Below, in pieces: positions 27,102-36,344 of a DNA stretch of 48,710 nt. The stretch comes from Tepidiphilus sp. J10 (GTDB lineage: Bacteria; Pseudomonadota; Gammaproteobacteria; Burkholderiales; Thiobacillaceae). The position numbers and the translations under genes are program-made. The stretch lies in NCBI GenBank assembly GCA_945897955.1, contig CAMDGQ010000029.1:1-48710 (forward strand). Direction: 5' to 3'. Position 1 is the stretch's first letter, and each line of letters starts with the position of its first letter. Below the pieces are notes generated by a model, which searched no databases, was not told where the DNA came from, and was given only the letters and a program-made list of their open reading frames with translations.

Positions 27102-27523
27102 GAATTTCTCCTGAGGGATAAAGATAGGTCTGAAGCCGAGGTTGACGGGATTGCGACCCCGACCGTCGAGGCAATCAGGCAACCATCATTGCGAGTCTTT
27201 GCGCCGCAGTCTGTGCGGGCACGAACATAGCGAATCGGTATCGCCCCCGCGAAGGTGAAACAGGGAGTAGGAGCGTCCGCTTGCGGCACGATTTCCTGCG
27301 CGGTTCGCGCCAGGCGCAGTCAATCGCCGTCTTTGTAATTCCTTGTGTTCGCTAACGAACTGAACTGCTTGGGTATTCGGTACAAGCTATCCATGTACTG
27401 ATTGCGGCATCCGGATCGGACCGGTCGGTTATTGAGTCGGATCGCTATTTCCGTGAATCCGACGCTCCCGCGCAGGTGGGAGCCCAGGGTCGGTCGGCTG
27501 CGCAATGAATTGCTGGAGGCTTG
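27102..27523. other. divergent intergenic region with candidate operator
   Basis: This 422-bp stretch separates the minus-strand crystallin gene from the plus-strand phospholipase-D gene, so it should hold both promoters. No clear coding frame is visible. A palindrome GTTCGCTAACGAAC lies at 27347-27360. GTAGGAGCGTCCGCTTGCGGCACGA-like sequence from 27267 resembles one arm of dispersed palindromic repeats. GCTCCC (27464-27469) pairs with GGGAGC (27478-27483). No confident -35/-10 pair was found. Confidence 0.4.
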
Positions 27524-28933
27524 ATGATCTCGTCGTTCCTGAATTTTCTGCCCGCGTGCCGATGGCTGGCCATCTCACTGCTCCTGCTGGCGGGTTGCAG
27601 CAGCTTGCCGAAGATCGTGCCCGATCTGGCGCGGCATCCCGGCCTGCCGGTGCAGATGGAAGGCGCGCGTGGCGCGCTGTCGGTGGCGCAAACCAAGGCG
27701 ATTCTCGGTCGGCTGGAAAGTCACAGTGTGGAGACCGGCATCTTCGAGCGCCACCTGGCGGTCGAAGAATCCATCGTCGGCAGTCCGCTGACCACCGGCA
27801 ACGATGTGCGGTTGTTGCAGGACGGTCCGGCCACCTATCAGGCGATGTTCGCGGCTATCGACGCGGCGGTGGACCATATCAACCTGGAAACCTACATCCT
27901 GGACGACGACGAGATCGGCCAGCGTTTCGCCCAGGCATTGATCGCCAAGCAACAACAGGGCGTGCAGGTCAACCTGATGCACGACAGTGTCGGCACCATT
28001 GACACCCCGACGGACTTCTTCCAGCAACTGACCGACAGCGGCATCCAGGTACTCGAATTCAATCCGATCAACCCTTTGGAGACGCGCAAGGAATGGACGC
28101 TGAATCAGCGCGACCACCGCAAGTTGCTGATCGTCGATGGCAGCACAGCGTTTCTCGGCGGCATCAACATCAGCAGCGTCTACTCTGGTGGTTCGTTCAG
28201 CAAGCGGTTACGTCTCAAGCCCGACCGCGGACCCGACGGCCGCCTGGCCTGGCGCGATACCGACCTGCAACTGCAAGGGCCGGTAGTGGCCGAGTTCCAG
28301 AAACTATTCATCAGCGCCTGGGAAAACCAGAAGGGCGCGCCGCTGGCCGAGAAGAACTACTTTCCGCCGCCCAAAATCGCCGGCGACCAAGTGGTGCGCG
28401 CGATCGGCAGTTCGTCCGAAGAACCATTCAGCCTGATCTATGCCACGCTGCTTTCGGCGATCGGCAGCGCCGAAACCAGCGTGCATATCACCAACGCCTA
28501 TTTCGTTCCCGACCCGCAATTGCTCGCAGCGCTCGAAGCCGCCGCCCGGCGTGGCGTCGGCGTCACCCTGATCCTGCCAAGCCGAACCGATTCCTGGCTG
28601 GTGTTCCACGCCGGGCGCGGCTACTACGCGCGGCTGTTGCGCGCGGGCGTGAAAATCTTCGAGCGGCGCGGTGTCATCCTGCATTCCAAGACGGCGCTGA
28701 TCGACGGCGTCTGGGCCACGGTCGGCTCGACCAACCTGGACTGGCGCAGCTTCCTGCACAACCACGAGTTGAATGCTGTGGTGCTCGGCTCGGCGTTCGG
28801 CAAACAGGTGCAGGCGATGTTTGCCAAGGATCTGGCGATGTCCGATGAAATCACTTTGGAGCAGTGGCGCAAGCGCGGGCTCAATCCGCGCCTGAAGGAG
28901 TGGTTCGCCCGGGTCTGGGAGTACTGGCTATGA
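27524..28933 (+). CDS. phospholipase D / cardiolipin synthase-like lipoprotein
   Basis: 469 residues. ATG 27524 is preferred because GGAGG sits 4 bases upstream; TTG 27521 is too close. A lipoprotein signal ends at C25 (LLLLAGCSS). Two HKD motifs form the active site: H198-K200-D205 in DHRKLLIVDG and H387-K389-D394 in ILHSKTALIDG, each followed by G[GS]xN (LGGINIS, VGSTNLD). This is the cardiolipin-synthase/ClsB-like layout with no N-terminal membrane helices. It likely hydrolyses or transfers phosphatidyl groups; synthesis of cardiolipin versus other PLD activity cannot be decided. A role in membrane adaptation would suit the stress genes next door. Confidence 0.88.
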   Translation: MISSFLNFLPACRWLAISLLLLAGCSSLPKIVPDLARHPGLPVQMEGARGALSVAQTKAILGRLESHSVETGIFERHLAVEESIVGSPLTTGNDVRLLQDGPATYQAMFAAIDAAVDHINLETYILDDDEIGQRFAQALIAKQQQGVQVNLMHDSVGTIDTPTDFFQQLTDSGIQVLEFNPINPLETRKEWTLNQRDHRKLLIVDGSTAFLGGINISSVYSGGSFSKRLRLKPDRGPDGRLAWRDTDLQLQGPVVAEFQKLFISAWENQKGAPLAEKNYFPPPKIAGDQVVRAIGSSSEEPFSLIYATLLSAIGSAETSVHITNAYFVPDPQLLAALEAAARRGVGVTLILPSRTDSWLVFHAGRGYYARLLRAGVKIFERRGVILHSKTALIDGVWATVGSTNLDWRSFLHNHELNAVVLGSAFGKQVQAMFAKDLAMSDEITLEQWRKRGLNPRLKEWFARVWEYWL

Positions 28934-29068
28934 ACCTGCCCGGTAGCGAAACACGTCGGGCGGAAAAGCGGCCTTATCGCGCCTTCCGCCGGATGTTGCT
29001 CATGCGGCGGATAACGCCGGCAAAAGGACGCCGGCTCACCCGTCCTACGCAAGCTGGCTATGAACCTG
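28924..29068. repeat. palindromic repeat copy flanked by a direct repeat at the PLD/CheB-CheR junction
   Basis: A second copy of the GGCGGAA/TTCCGCC palindromic family spans 28954-29049 (starts CGTCGGGCGGAAAAG, ends CCTACG). CTGGCTATGAACCTG occurs at 28924-28938 and again at 29054-29068, and similarity continues for about 15 further bases. The first copy contains the phospholipase-D stop; the second contains an ATG in frame with the CheB/CheR gene. Confidence 0.75.
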
Positions 29069-29158
29069 ACACGCAGCGGCGAAGCACTCAAGCAGCCGGC
29101 GAAATTCGATGGAGTACTATCGAACGGCAGTGCGCCAGCCAGGCGCCGGGATGAAGTC

Positions 29159-32100
29159 ATGAATAAGAGCAACGCAGCGAAATTAACCCGGCCTGAATCA
29201 TTGGTCATTCCGATCAATACTCCCGACGCCAACTTCCCCATCGTCGGCATTGGCGCATCGGCCGGCGGGCTGGCGGCGTTTCAGGAATTCTTCTCCGGCA
29301 TGTCCACCGACACCCAGCCGGGCATGGCCTTTGTGCTGGTGCAGCATCTGGCGCCGGACCACAAGAGCATCCTCAGCGAACTGATCCAGCATCACACGCC
29401 TCTGCAGGTCTTCGAGGTTGTGGACGGCATGACCGTGCTGCCCGACTGCGTCTACATCATCCCGCCCAACCGCGACATGGCCTTTCTCAACGGCGCCCTG
29501 CACCTGCTGGAGCCGGCCGCGCCGCCCGGCCATCGTTTGCCGATTGATTTCTTCTTTCGCTCCCTGGCGCAGGACCAGCGCGAACGGGGCATCTGCATCG
29601 TGCTCACCGGCACCGGCAGCGACGGTACGCTGGGGTTGCGGGCGATCAAGGCTGAGGGTGGCATGGTCATGGCGCAGCGCCTGGATTCCGCCGAATACGA
29701 TGGCATGCCGCGTAGCGCCATCGCCACCGGCCTGGTCGATTACGAGCTGTCGCCGGCCGAGATGCCCGCCCAACTGATTGCTTACGCTGCATACGCCTAC
29801 GGCAAGTTCCCCCGACTGGCCACCGCCCTGGCGCCCAATGCCGAGAATGTGCTGAAGAAAATCTTCGTTCTGGTGCGCGCCCAGACCGGCCACGACTTTT
29901 CCCAATACAAGCCAAGCACCCTGCACCGGCGCATCGAACGGCGCATGGCCGTCCACCGCATCGAAGCGATCGACGGCTACGTCAAGTATCTGCAGCAGAC
30001 GCCGGCCGAAGTGGATGCGCTGTTTCACGACCTGATGATCGGCGTGACCCAGTTTTTCCGCGATCCGGAGGCGTTTCAGGCGCTTGAACAGGACATCATT
30101 CCCCGGCTGTTTGCCGGCAAGCCGGCGGGCGGGGTGATTCGGGTCTGGTCGCCGGGCTGTTCCACCGGCGAGGAAGCCTATTCCATCGCCATGCTGCTGC
30201 TGGAGTACATGCAGGCGCTGAAGCAGAACTACACGGTGCAGATATTTGCCACCGACATCGACAGCCAGGCGATCGCCACCGCCCGCGCCGGTCGCTACCC
30301 GGCCAATATTGCCGCCGATCTGTCGGCGCAACGGCTGGCGCACTTTTTTACCGCCGAGGCTGACGGCAGCGCATATCGCATCCACAAAGTCCTGCGCGAC
30401 ATGCTGGTGTTTTCCGAGCAGGACGTGATCAAAGACCCGCCTTTCTCCAAACTCGATCTGATCAGTTGCCGCAATCTGTTGATCTATATGGGCAGCGAGC
30501 TGCAGCACAAGCTGCTTGCGTTGTTCCACTACGCGCTGAACCCGGGCGGCTTGCTGTTCCTGGGCACTTCCGAAAGCGTCGGCGAGTTTGGCGAGCTGTT
30601 TGGCGTGCTGGACCGAAAAGCGAAGTTTTATCAGCGCCGGGAAGATGGGCACGAGGGTCACGGCGGGCGGCGCACGGCGATGGGTCGGCTGCTTTCGCCG
30701 ATGGCGGGGAGGGATGCGGCGCAGCCTTGGGTAGTCAAGAAATCCATTATTCCGGCGAAACCGCCGCTGCGCGAACTGACCGAGCAGGCGCTCCTGCGGC
30801 AGCTCGCACCGGTCGCCGCGCTGGTCAACGGCCAGGGCGACATCCTCTATCTGCACGGCCGCACCGGCTTGTACCTGGAACTGGCGCCGGGCGAGGCGGG
30901 CATCAACAACATCCTGAAGATGGCCCGCGAAGGGCTGCGGCGTGATCTGACCATTGCGCTGCACAAAGCGGCGCGGACAGCGGAAATCGTGCAATGCCCC
31001 GGCTTGCTGGTGAAAACAAACAGCCACTACACCCCGTTCAATTTAATTATCTGTCCGCTGGCAAAGGACGCGACTGCTTCGACCGAGGCGCCTCTGTATC
31101 TGGTGATCCTGGCGGAAGCGCAAATCGGCCTCGAACAAGTTCAACAGGCCGCACTGAGTGTCATCGCAGGGGTGGAAAGCTCGGACAACCCGAATGATCC
31201 CGCAGCCAACAGCGATCCCCGTATCGCGGCGCTCAAGCAGGAATTGCGGGCGAAGGAGGAATACCTCCAGACCACCAATGAGGAACTCGAAACCGCCAAC
31301 GAAAACCTTAAATCCTCGAATGAGGAAATGCAGTCCGTGAACGAGGAACTGCAATCGGCCAACGAGGAACTGGAGACCTCAAGAGAGGAATTGCAATCGG
31401 TCAACGAGGAGCTGATAACCGTCAACGCCGAATTGCAAACCAAGGTGACGGATCTGTCGCGCGCCAACAACGACATGAACAATCTGCTGGCCGGTAGCGG
31501 CGTCGGCACCGTGTTTGTCGATCATCAACTGCGTATCCTGCGTTTCACGCCCGAAGCGCGGGCGATCATCAACCTGATCCAGGGCGACGAGGGCCGACCT
31601 GTCGCGCATCTGGTTTCCAATCTGGTCGGCTATGACCGCCTGGTGGCGGACGTACAGGTGGTGCTGGATAGTCTGATTTCGAAAGAAGTGGACGTTGAGA
31701 CCACGGCGGGCAAGTGGTACACGATGCGCATCCTGCCCTACCGCACGCTTGACAACGTGATCGAGGGTGCGGTGCTCACCTTTGTCGACATCACCGAAAT
31801 GGTGCGCACCCGCGAGGCGCTGCAGAAAGCCAATGAAGTCCTGCGTCTGGCGGTCGTGGTGCGCGATGCGCACGATGCCATCACCGTGCAGGATCTCGAT
31901 GGCCGCATGCTGGCCTGGAATCCGGGCGCGGTGCGGATGTACGGCTGGAGCGAAGCCGAGGCGCTGGAGATGAATGTCCGCGACCGGACGCCAAAAGCGC
32001 TGCGCGAGGCTGCGATGGAACGGGTGCATCAGCTCAGCCAGGCGGAGATTCTGGAACCGTTTCGCACCCAGCGCATTACCAAGAACGGCACGGCTGTGGA

Positions 32101-32221
32101 GGTCTGGATGACCGCCACCGCTTTGCTCAACAAGGCCGGAAAGATGTATGCGATTGCGACCACGGAACGGGCGCGAGGAACGAAAGCCGGCGCATTGAAA
32201 CCCGAAAATGGCGCAGATTGA
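29159..32221 (+). CDS. CheB-CheR-PAS fusion signalling protein
   Basis: About 1,020 residues from ATG 29159; an ATG at 29060 in the same frame is possible but lacks a ribosome site. Residues about 28-215 are a CheB methylesterase domain with S34 (GASAGG), H63 (VQHLAP) and D155 (GTGSDGT). Next is a CheR methyltransferase domain with SPGCSTGEEAYSIAMLL, the ATDID segment and ISCRNLLIYM. A long heptad coiled coil (NEELE/NEELQ repeats, about 695-770) leads to two PAS domains, ending near ITEMVRTREAL and at the C-terminus. There is no histidine kinase domain, unlike many relatives. Such fusions methylate or demethylate targets outside classical chemotaxis; the output here is unknown. It overlaps the next gene by 14 bases. 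Confidence 0.9.
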   Translation: MNKSNAAKLTRPESLVIPINTPDANFPIVGIGASAGGLAAFQEFFSGMSTDTQPGMAFVLVQHLAPDHKSILSELIQHHTPLQVFEVVDGMTVLPDCVYIIPPNRDMAFLNGALHLLEPAAPPGHRLPIDFFFRSLAQDQRERGICIVLTGTGSDGTLGLRAIKAEGGMVMAQRLDSAEYDGMPRSAIATGLVDYELSPAEMPAQLIAYAAYAYGKFPRLATALAPNAENVLKKIFVLVRAQTGHDFSQYKPSTLHRRIERRMAVHRIEAIDGYVKYLQQTPAEVDALFHDLMIGVTQFFRDPEAFQALEQDIIPRLFAGKPAGGVIRVWSPGCSTGEEAYSIAMLLLEYMQALKQNYTVQIFATDIDSQAIATARAGRYPANIAADLSAQRLAHFFTAEADGSAYRIHKVLRDMLVFSEQDVIKDPPFSKLDLISCRNLLIYMGSELQHKLLALFHYALNPGGLLFLGTSESVGEFGELFGVLDRKAKFYQRREDGHEGHGGRRTAMGRLLSPMAGRDAAQPWVVKKSIIPAKPPLRELTEQALLRQLAPVAALVNGQGDILYLHGRTGLYLELAPGEAGINNILKMAREGLRRDLTIALHKAARTAEIVQCPGLLVKTNSHYTPFNLIICPLAKDATASTEAPLYLVILAEAQIGLEQVQQAALSVIAGVESSDNPNDPAANSDPRIAALKQELRAKEEYLQTTNEELETANENLKSSNEEMQSVNEELQSANEELETSREELQSVNEELITVNAELQTKVTDLSRANNDMNNLLAGSGVGTVFVDHQLRILRFTPEARAIINLIQGDEGRPVAHLVSNLVGYDRLVADVQVVLDSLISKEVDVETTAGKWYTMRILPYRTLDNVIEGAVLTFVDITEMVRTREALQKANEVLRLAVVVRDAHDAITVQDLDGRMLAWNPGAVRMYGWSEAEALEMNVRDRTPKALREAAMERVHQLSQAEILEPFRTQRITKNGTAVEVWMTATALLNKAGKMYAIATTERARGTKAGALKPENGAD

Positions 32222-34865
32222 CATCATGACAAACCAGAACCCGTACACCGGCAACGATGCGATTTCGGCGAGCACAGCGCAGGCTTTGCGCCGGCAGGCG
32301 GAAGAGATCGCCTGTTTGAATGCAGCCCCGACACCAGAACATCTTGCGGCCATGACGCCCGAAAAGGCGCGCCAGGTGCTGCACGAGTTGCAGGTGCATC
32401 AGATCGAACTGGGACTGCAGAACGAGGAACTGCGGCGCGCTCAGGTCAGTCTGGGCGCGGAGCAGGCACGCTATTTCGACCTCTACGATCTGGCGCCGGT
32501 GGGTTATTTCAGCCTCGGCGAGACGGGCCTGATTCTGGAGGCCAATCTCACCGCCGCCACGCTGCTCGGCACGGCCCGGAGCGCGCTGGTGAATCAGCCG
32601 ATCACCCGTTACATATTGAAGGAAGCCCAGGACAGTTTTTACCTCTATCACAAGCGGCTGGTTGCAACCGGGGAAGCGCAAGCGTGCGAATTGCAGATGC
32701 ACAAGTTCGACGGCACGCCATTCTGGGCGCGCCTGCAAACGATCATCGCGAGGGATGCCGACGGCTTGTCGGTCTGGCGTGTCGTGCTGACCGACATCAG
32801 CGAGCGCAAACAGACTGAAGCAAGGCTGTTTCTGCTGGGCAACGTCTTCGCCCATGCCCGCGAAGGCATCCTGATTACTGACGCCGACGGCACCATCCTC
32901 GATGTCAATGACAGCTTCTGCAGCATCACCGGCTATCAACGTGACGAAGTTCTCGGCCGCACGCCGCACCTGCTCAGTTCCGGCCACCAGCAAAAGGCGT
33001 TCTACACCGCGATGTGGCAGGAACTGCTGGAGAAAGACCACTGGCACGGCGAGATATGGAATCGGCGCAAGAACGGCGAGCGTTATGTCATCCAGCAAAC
33101 AATCAGCGCCGTCTTCGATGCGCACAGTAATACCCGGCAGTATGTGGCCTTGTTCTCCGATGCCACCGAAAGCAAGAAACAGGAACGCGCGCTGGAGCAC
33201 AGCGCCCACTACGATGCACTGACCACGCTGCCCAACCGCGTGCAACTGGCCGAGCAGTTGAAGCGGGCCATGGCTCAGGCCCTGCTGCACGGACAACGGC
33301 TGGCGGTTGCCTATCTCGACCTGGATGGCTTCAAGGCGATCAACGATCAGCACGGCCATTCCGCCGGCGACTTGTTGCTGATCGCCGTGGCCTCCCGCAT
33401 GAAGCAGGTACTGCGCGAAGGCGACACCCTGGCCCGGATCGGCGGCGATGAGTTCGTCGCCGTGCTGCCCGACCTGCCGGAGGGCACAGCCAGTGCGCCC
33501 ATGCTGACCCGCCTGCTCGTCGCCGCCGGCCAGCCGGAACTGATCGGCGACGCCGGCGGCACGCTCGTTCTTCAGGTCACGGCCAGTCTGGGCGTGACGT
33601 TCTATCCGCAATCCGATGAGGTCGATGCCGATCAACTGCTGCGCCAGGCCGATCAGGCCATGTATCAGGCCAAACTGGCCGGCAAGAATCGTTACCACCT
33701 GTTCGACACCGAGCAGGACCGCAATATTCGCGGTCATCACGAAAGCCTTGAGCATATCCGCCGCGCCCTCGGCGCGAACCAGTTCGTGCTGTATTACCAG
33801 CCCAAGGTCAACATGCGTACCGGCGCGGTGATCGGCGCCGAGGCGCTGATCCGCTGGCAACACCCGGAGAAAGGTCTGCTGCCGCCGGCGGCATTCCTGC
33901 CGGTGATCGAGGAGCATCCGCTGGCGATCGAAATCGGCGAGTGGGTGATCAACACCGCGCTATCCCAGTCGGAAGCCTGGCACGCGGCTGGGCTGAGCAT
34001 CCCGGTCAGCGTCAATATCGGCGCCCGCCAGTTGCAGCAGGCCGATTTCGTCGAGCGCCTGCGCGGTTTGCTGGCGGCGCATCCGCAAGTCAAGCCGAGT
34101 TGCCTCGAACTGGAAGTGCTCGAAACCAGCGCGCTGGAAGATCTGGCCCAGGTTTCCCAGGTGATCTCGGCTTGCCGGGAGATCGGGGTGATGTTTGCGC
34201 TGGATGATTTCGGCACCGGTTATTCCTCGCTGACCTACCTGAAACGGTTGTCGGTCGCGCAGCTCAAGATCGACCAGAGCTTTGTCCGCGACATGCTCGA
34301 CGACCCGGACGATCTTTCCATTCTGGAGGGGGTGCTGGGTCTTGCCATCGCGTTTCGCCGCCAGGTCATCGCGGAAGGCGTGGAAACGGTTGCACACGGC
34401 AAGATGTTGCTGCAACTCGGCTGCGAACTGGCCCAGGGCTACGGCATTGCGCGCCCGATGCCGGCCGACGAATTTCCGGGCTGGTCGGCATCCTGGCGTC
34501 CCGATGCCTCCTGGCGTGACGTGATCGCGGTCAGCCGCGACGACTTGCCGGTGCTGTTTGCCCGCGTTGAACATGTCGCGTGGGTGGCCGCGCTGGAAAA
34601 CCACCTCAAGGACATGCGCGCAGCGCCGCCGTCGCTGGACCACCGCCAGTGCCGCTTCGGCATGTGGCTGTATGGCGAGATTCTGGCTGGCCGCCGGGCG
34701 CTGCCCGTGTTGCAGGCCATTGAACCGTTGCACCAGGAAGTGCATGCCCTGGCGTTGGAGTTGTTGCGCTTGAAAGCGCTGGGTCGCACACCTGAGGTGC
34801 TGGCGCGGCTGGGCGAGCTGCACGGCCTGCGCGATGCCTTGCTTTCACTCCTGAAAACGCTTTGA
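32208..34865 (+). CDS. PAS-PAS-GGDEF-EAL-CZB cyclic-di-GMP protein
   Basis: 885 residues with no membrane segment. Two PAS domains (about 90-205 and 210-330) precede GGDEF, where GGDEF itself is at 412-416 and an RxxD inhibitory site (REGD) lies five residues before it. The EAL domain keeps EAL at 545-547, SVNIGARQL, DDFGTGYSSLTYL, LKIDQSF and AEGVET, so both synthesis and breakdown of c-di-GMP look possible. The C-terminal about 110 residues match the zinc-binding CZB domain: H789 (VEHVAW), H812 and C815 (DHRQCRFGMWLYG), H842/H846 (HQEVH). Zinc or redox control of the enzyme is inference from CZB in DgcZ. The start at 32208 overlaps the CheB/CheR gene; ATG 32226 is an alternative. Confidence 0.9.
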   Translation: MAQIDIMTNQNPYTGNDAISASTAQALRRQAEEIACLNAAPTPEHLAAMTPEKARQVLHELQVHQIELGLQNEELRRAQVSLGAEQARYFDLYDLAPVGYFSLGETGLILEANLTAATLLGTARSALVNQPITRYILKEAQDSFYLYHKRLVATGEAQACELQMHKFDGTPFWARLQTIIARDADGLSVWRVVLTDISERKQTEARLFLLGNVFAHAREGILITDADGTILDVNDSFCSITGYQRDEVLGRTPHLLSSGHQQKAFYTAMWQELLEKDHWHGEIWNRRKNGERYVIQQTISAVFDAHSNTRQYVALFSDATESKKQERALEHSAHYDALTTLPNRVQLAEQLKRAMAQALLHGQRLAVAYLDLDGFKAINDQHGHSAGDLLLIAVASRMKQVLREGDTLARIGGDEFVAVLPDLPEGTASAPMLTRLLVAAGQPELIGDAGGTLVLQVTASLGVTFYPQSDEVDADQLLRQADQAMYQAKLAGKNRYHLFDTEQDRNIRGHHESLEHIRRALGANQFVLYYQPKVNMRTGAVIGAEALIRWQHPEKGLLPPAAFLPVIEEHPLAIEIGEWVINTALSQSEAWHAAGLSIPVSVNIGARQLQQADFVERLRGLLAAHPQVKPSCLELEVLETSALEDLAQVSQVISACREIGVMFALDDFGTGYSSLTYLKRLSVAQLKIDQSFVRDMLDDPDDLSILEGVLGLAIAFRRQVIAEGVETVAHGKMLLQLGCELAQGYGIARPMPADEFPGWSASWRPDASWRDVIAVSRDDLPVLFARVEHVAWVAALENHLKDMRAAPPSLDHRQCRFGMWLYGEILAGRRALPVLQAIEPLHQEVHALALELLRLKALGRTPEVLARLGELHGLRDALLSLLKTL

Positions 34866-34877
34866 CCGAGATTTGCC

Positions 34878-35102
34878 ATGTCCCAAACATTCAGCGATAC
34901 CGTCATGCTTGATCCCCCTGCCGGCGCAAAGGATGGCTTCAGCGAACTACTGCGCCAGGAGTCATTGCTGAAGACCGGCGCGTTGCAGAACGCGATCTTC
35001 AATAGTGCCAATTTTTCCAGCATCGCCACCGACGCCAGGGCGTCATCCAGATTTTCAATGTTGGCGCCGAACGCATGCTGGGTTATGCCGCCGCCGACGT
35101 GA
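34878..35102 (+). pseudogene. N-terminal fragment of the PAS-GGDEF gene, cut off by a frameshift
   Basis: The frame from ATG 34878 encodes MSQTFSDTVMLDPP and a normal PAS beginning (LQNAIFNSANFSSIATDA). It then loses the family pattern at about 35037 and stops at 35100-35102. One missing base near 35037-35038, in GACGCCAGGGCG, would rejoin it to the downstream frame. It may be a true pseudogene start, a phase-variable site or a sequencing or assembly error. Confidence 0.75.
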
Positions 35103-36331
35103 TCAACCTGATCACGCCGGCCGATATTTCCGATCCGCAGGAATTGCTTGCGCGGGCCGCAAAGTTGAGCGCCGAACTTGACACCCCCATCGCGCCGGGC
35201 TTCGAGGCCCTGGTATTCAAGGCCTCGCGCGGCATCGAGGACATTTACGAGCTGACCTACATTCGCAAGGACGGCAGCCGTTTCCCGGCGGTGGTCTCGG
35301 TCACCGCGCTGCGCGACGATCTGGGCGGCATCATCGGCTACCTGCTGATCGGCACCGACAACACCGCGCGCAAGCAGATCGAGGCAGAGCAGATGCAGCT
35401 CGGCCAGCGCCTGCGCGACCAGCAGTTCTACACGCGCTCGCTGTTCGAAGCGAACATCGATGCACTGATGACCACCGACCCGGCCGGCATCATCACCGAC
35501 GTCAACAAACAGATGGAGGCGCTCACCGGTTGCACCCGCGGCGAGTTGATCGGCGCACCGTTCAAGAACTACTTCACCGACCCGGAACGGGCCGAGGCGA
35601 GCATCAAACTGGTGCTCAGCAAAAACAAGGTCACCAACTACGAACTGACTGCGCGCGACCGCGACGGCAGGGAAACCATGGTGTCCTACAATGCGACCAC
35701 TTTCTACGATCGGGACCGGCGCCTGCAGGGCATGTTCGCCGCAGCGCGCGACATTACCGAGCGCAAGCTGGCCGAGGCGCAAATTCTCAATCTGGCCTTG
35801 CATGACAGCTTGACCGGGCTGCCCAATCGCCGCCTGCTGAACGACCGCCTGGTGCAGGCGATGACCGCCAGCAAGCGTAATGCCAACCATGGCGCGCTGA
35901 TCTTCCTGGATCTGGACAACTTCAAGCCGCTCAACGACACCCACGGCCATCACGTCGGCGACTTGCTGCTGATCGAAGTGGCACAGCGCATCTGCGGTTG
36001 TGTGCGCGCGGTGGACGACATCGCGCGATTCGGCGGCGACGAGTTTGTCGTGATACTCAGAGAACTGGGCAAGGACAACGCTGAGGCAACCCGGGAAGCC
36101 GGCGGCGTCGCCGAAAAAGTCCGCGCAATCCTGGACAAACCCTATGTGCTGAAGGTCAAGTCCGAAGGCAATACAGCAACCTCTGTCGAGCATCATTGCT
36201 CATCAAGCATCGGCGTATCGATGTTCCTGGATCATGAAGTCAGCGCCGAGCAAGTCATCAAGTGGGCGGATCAGGCGATGTATCAAGCCAAGGAGGCCGG
36301 CGGCAATCAGGTGAGGTTCTTCGATGCGTAA
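35075..36331 (+). CDS. PAS-GGDEF diguanylate cyclase, main part after the frameshift
   Basis: 418 residues from ATG 35075, the first start in this frame; the intact gene probably began at 34878. Residues 1-100 are the rest of a PAS domain (MLGYAAADVINLITPADISD, then YELTYIRKDGSRFPAVVSVT and a PAC segment). A second PAS covers about 115-235. The GGDEF domain (about 240-418) has FGGDEF with an RxxD product-inhibition site (RAVD) five residues before it, so cyclase activity is likely. SIGVSMF and QAMYQAKEAGGN close the domain. Loss of half of PAS 1 may change sensing but not catalysis. The intergenic space behind it is filled by a palindromic repeat. Confidence 0.82.
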   Translation: MLGYAAADVINLITPADISDPQELLARAAKLSAELDTPIAPGFEALVFKASRGIEDIYELTYIRKDGSRFPAVVSVTALRDDLGGIIGYLLIGTDNTARKQIEAEQMQLGQRLRDQQFYTRSLFEANIDALMTTDPAGIITDVNKQMEALTGCTRGELIGAPFKNYFTDPERAEASIKLVLSKNKVTNYELTARDRDGRETMVSYNATTFYDRDRRLQGMFAAARDITERKLAEAQILNLALHDSLTGLPNRRLLNDRLVQAMTASKRNANHGALIFLDLDNFKPLNDTHGHHVGDLLLIEVAQRICGCVRAVDDIARFGGDEFVVILRELGKDNAEATREAGGVAEKVRAILDKPYVLKVKSEGNTATSVEHHCSSSIGVSMFLDHEVSAEQVIKWADQAMYQAKEAGGNQVRFFDA

Positions 36332-36344
36332 CGTCAGAACGAAT

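Noticed and set aside
29198-31027. Long minus-strand open frame opposite the CheB-CheR gene (609 codons)
   Set aside because: Shadow of a well-supported gene, with low-complexity His/Gln/Arg-rich translation and no motif.
31262-31450. Repeated GAGGAACTG-like words in the CheB-CheR gene
   Set aside because: They encode heptads of a coiled coil (NEELE/NEELQ), so protein structure explains the DNA repetition.
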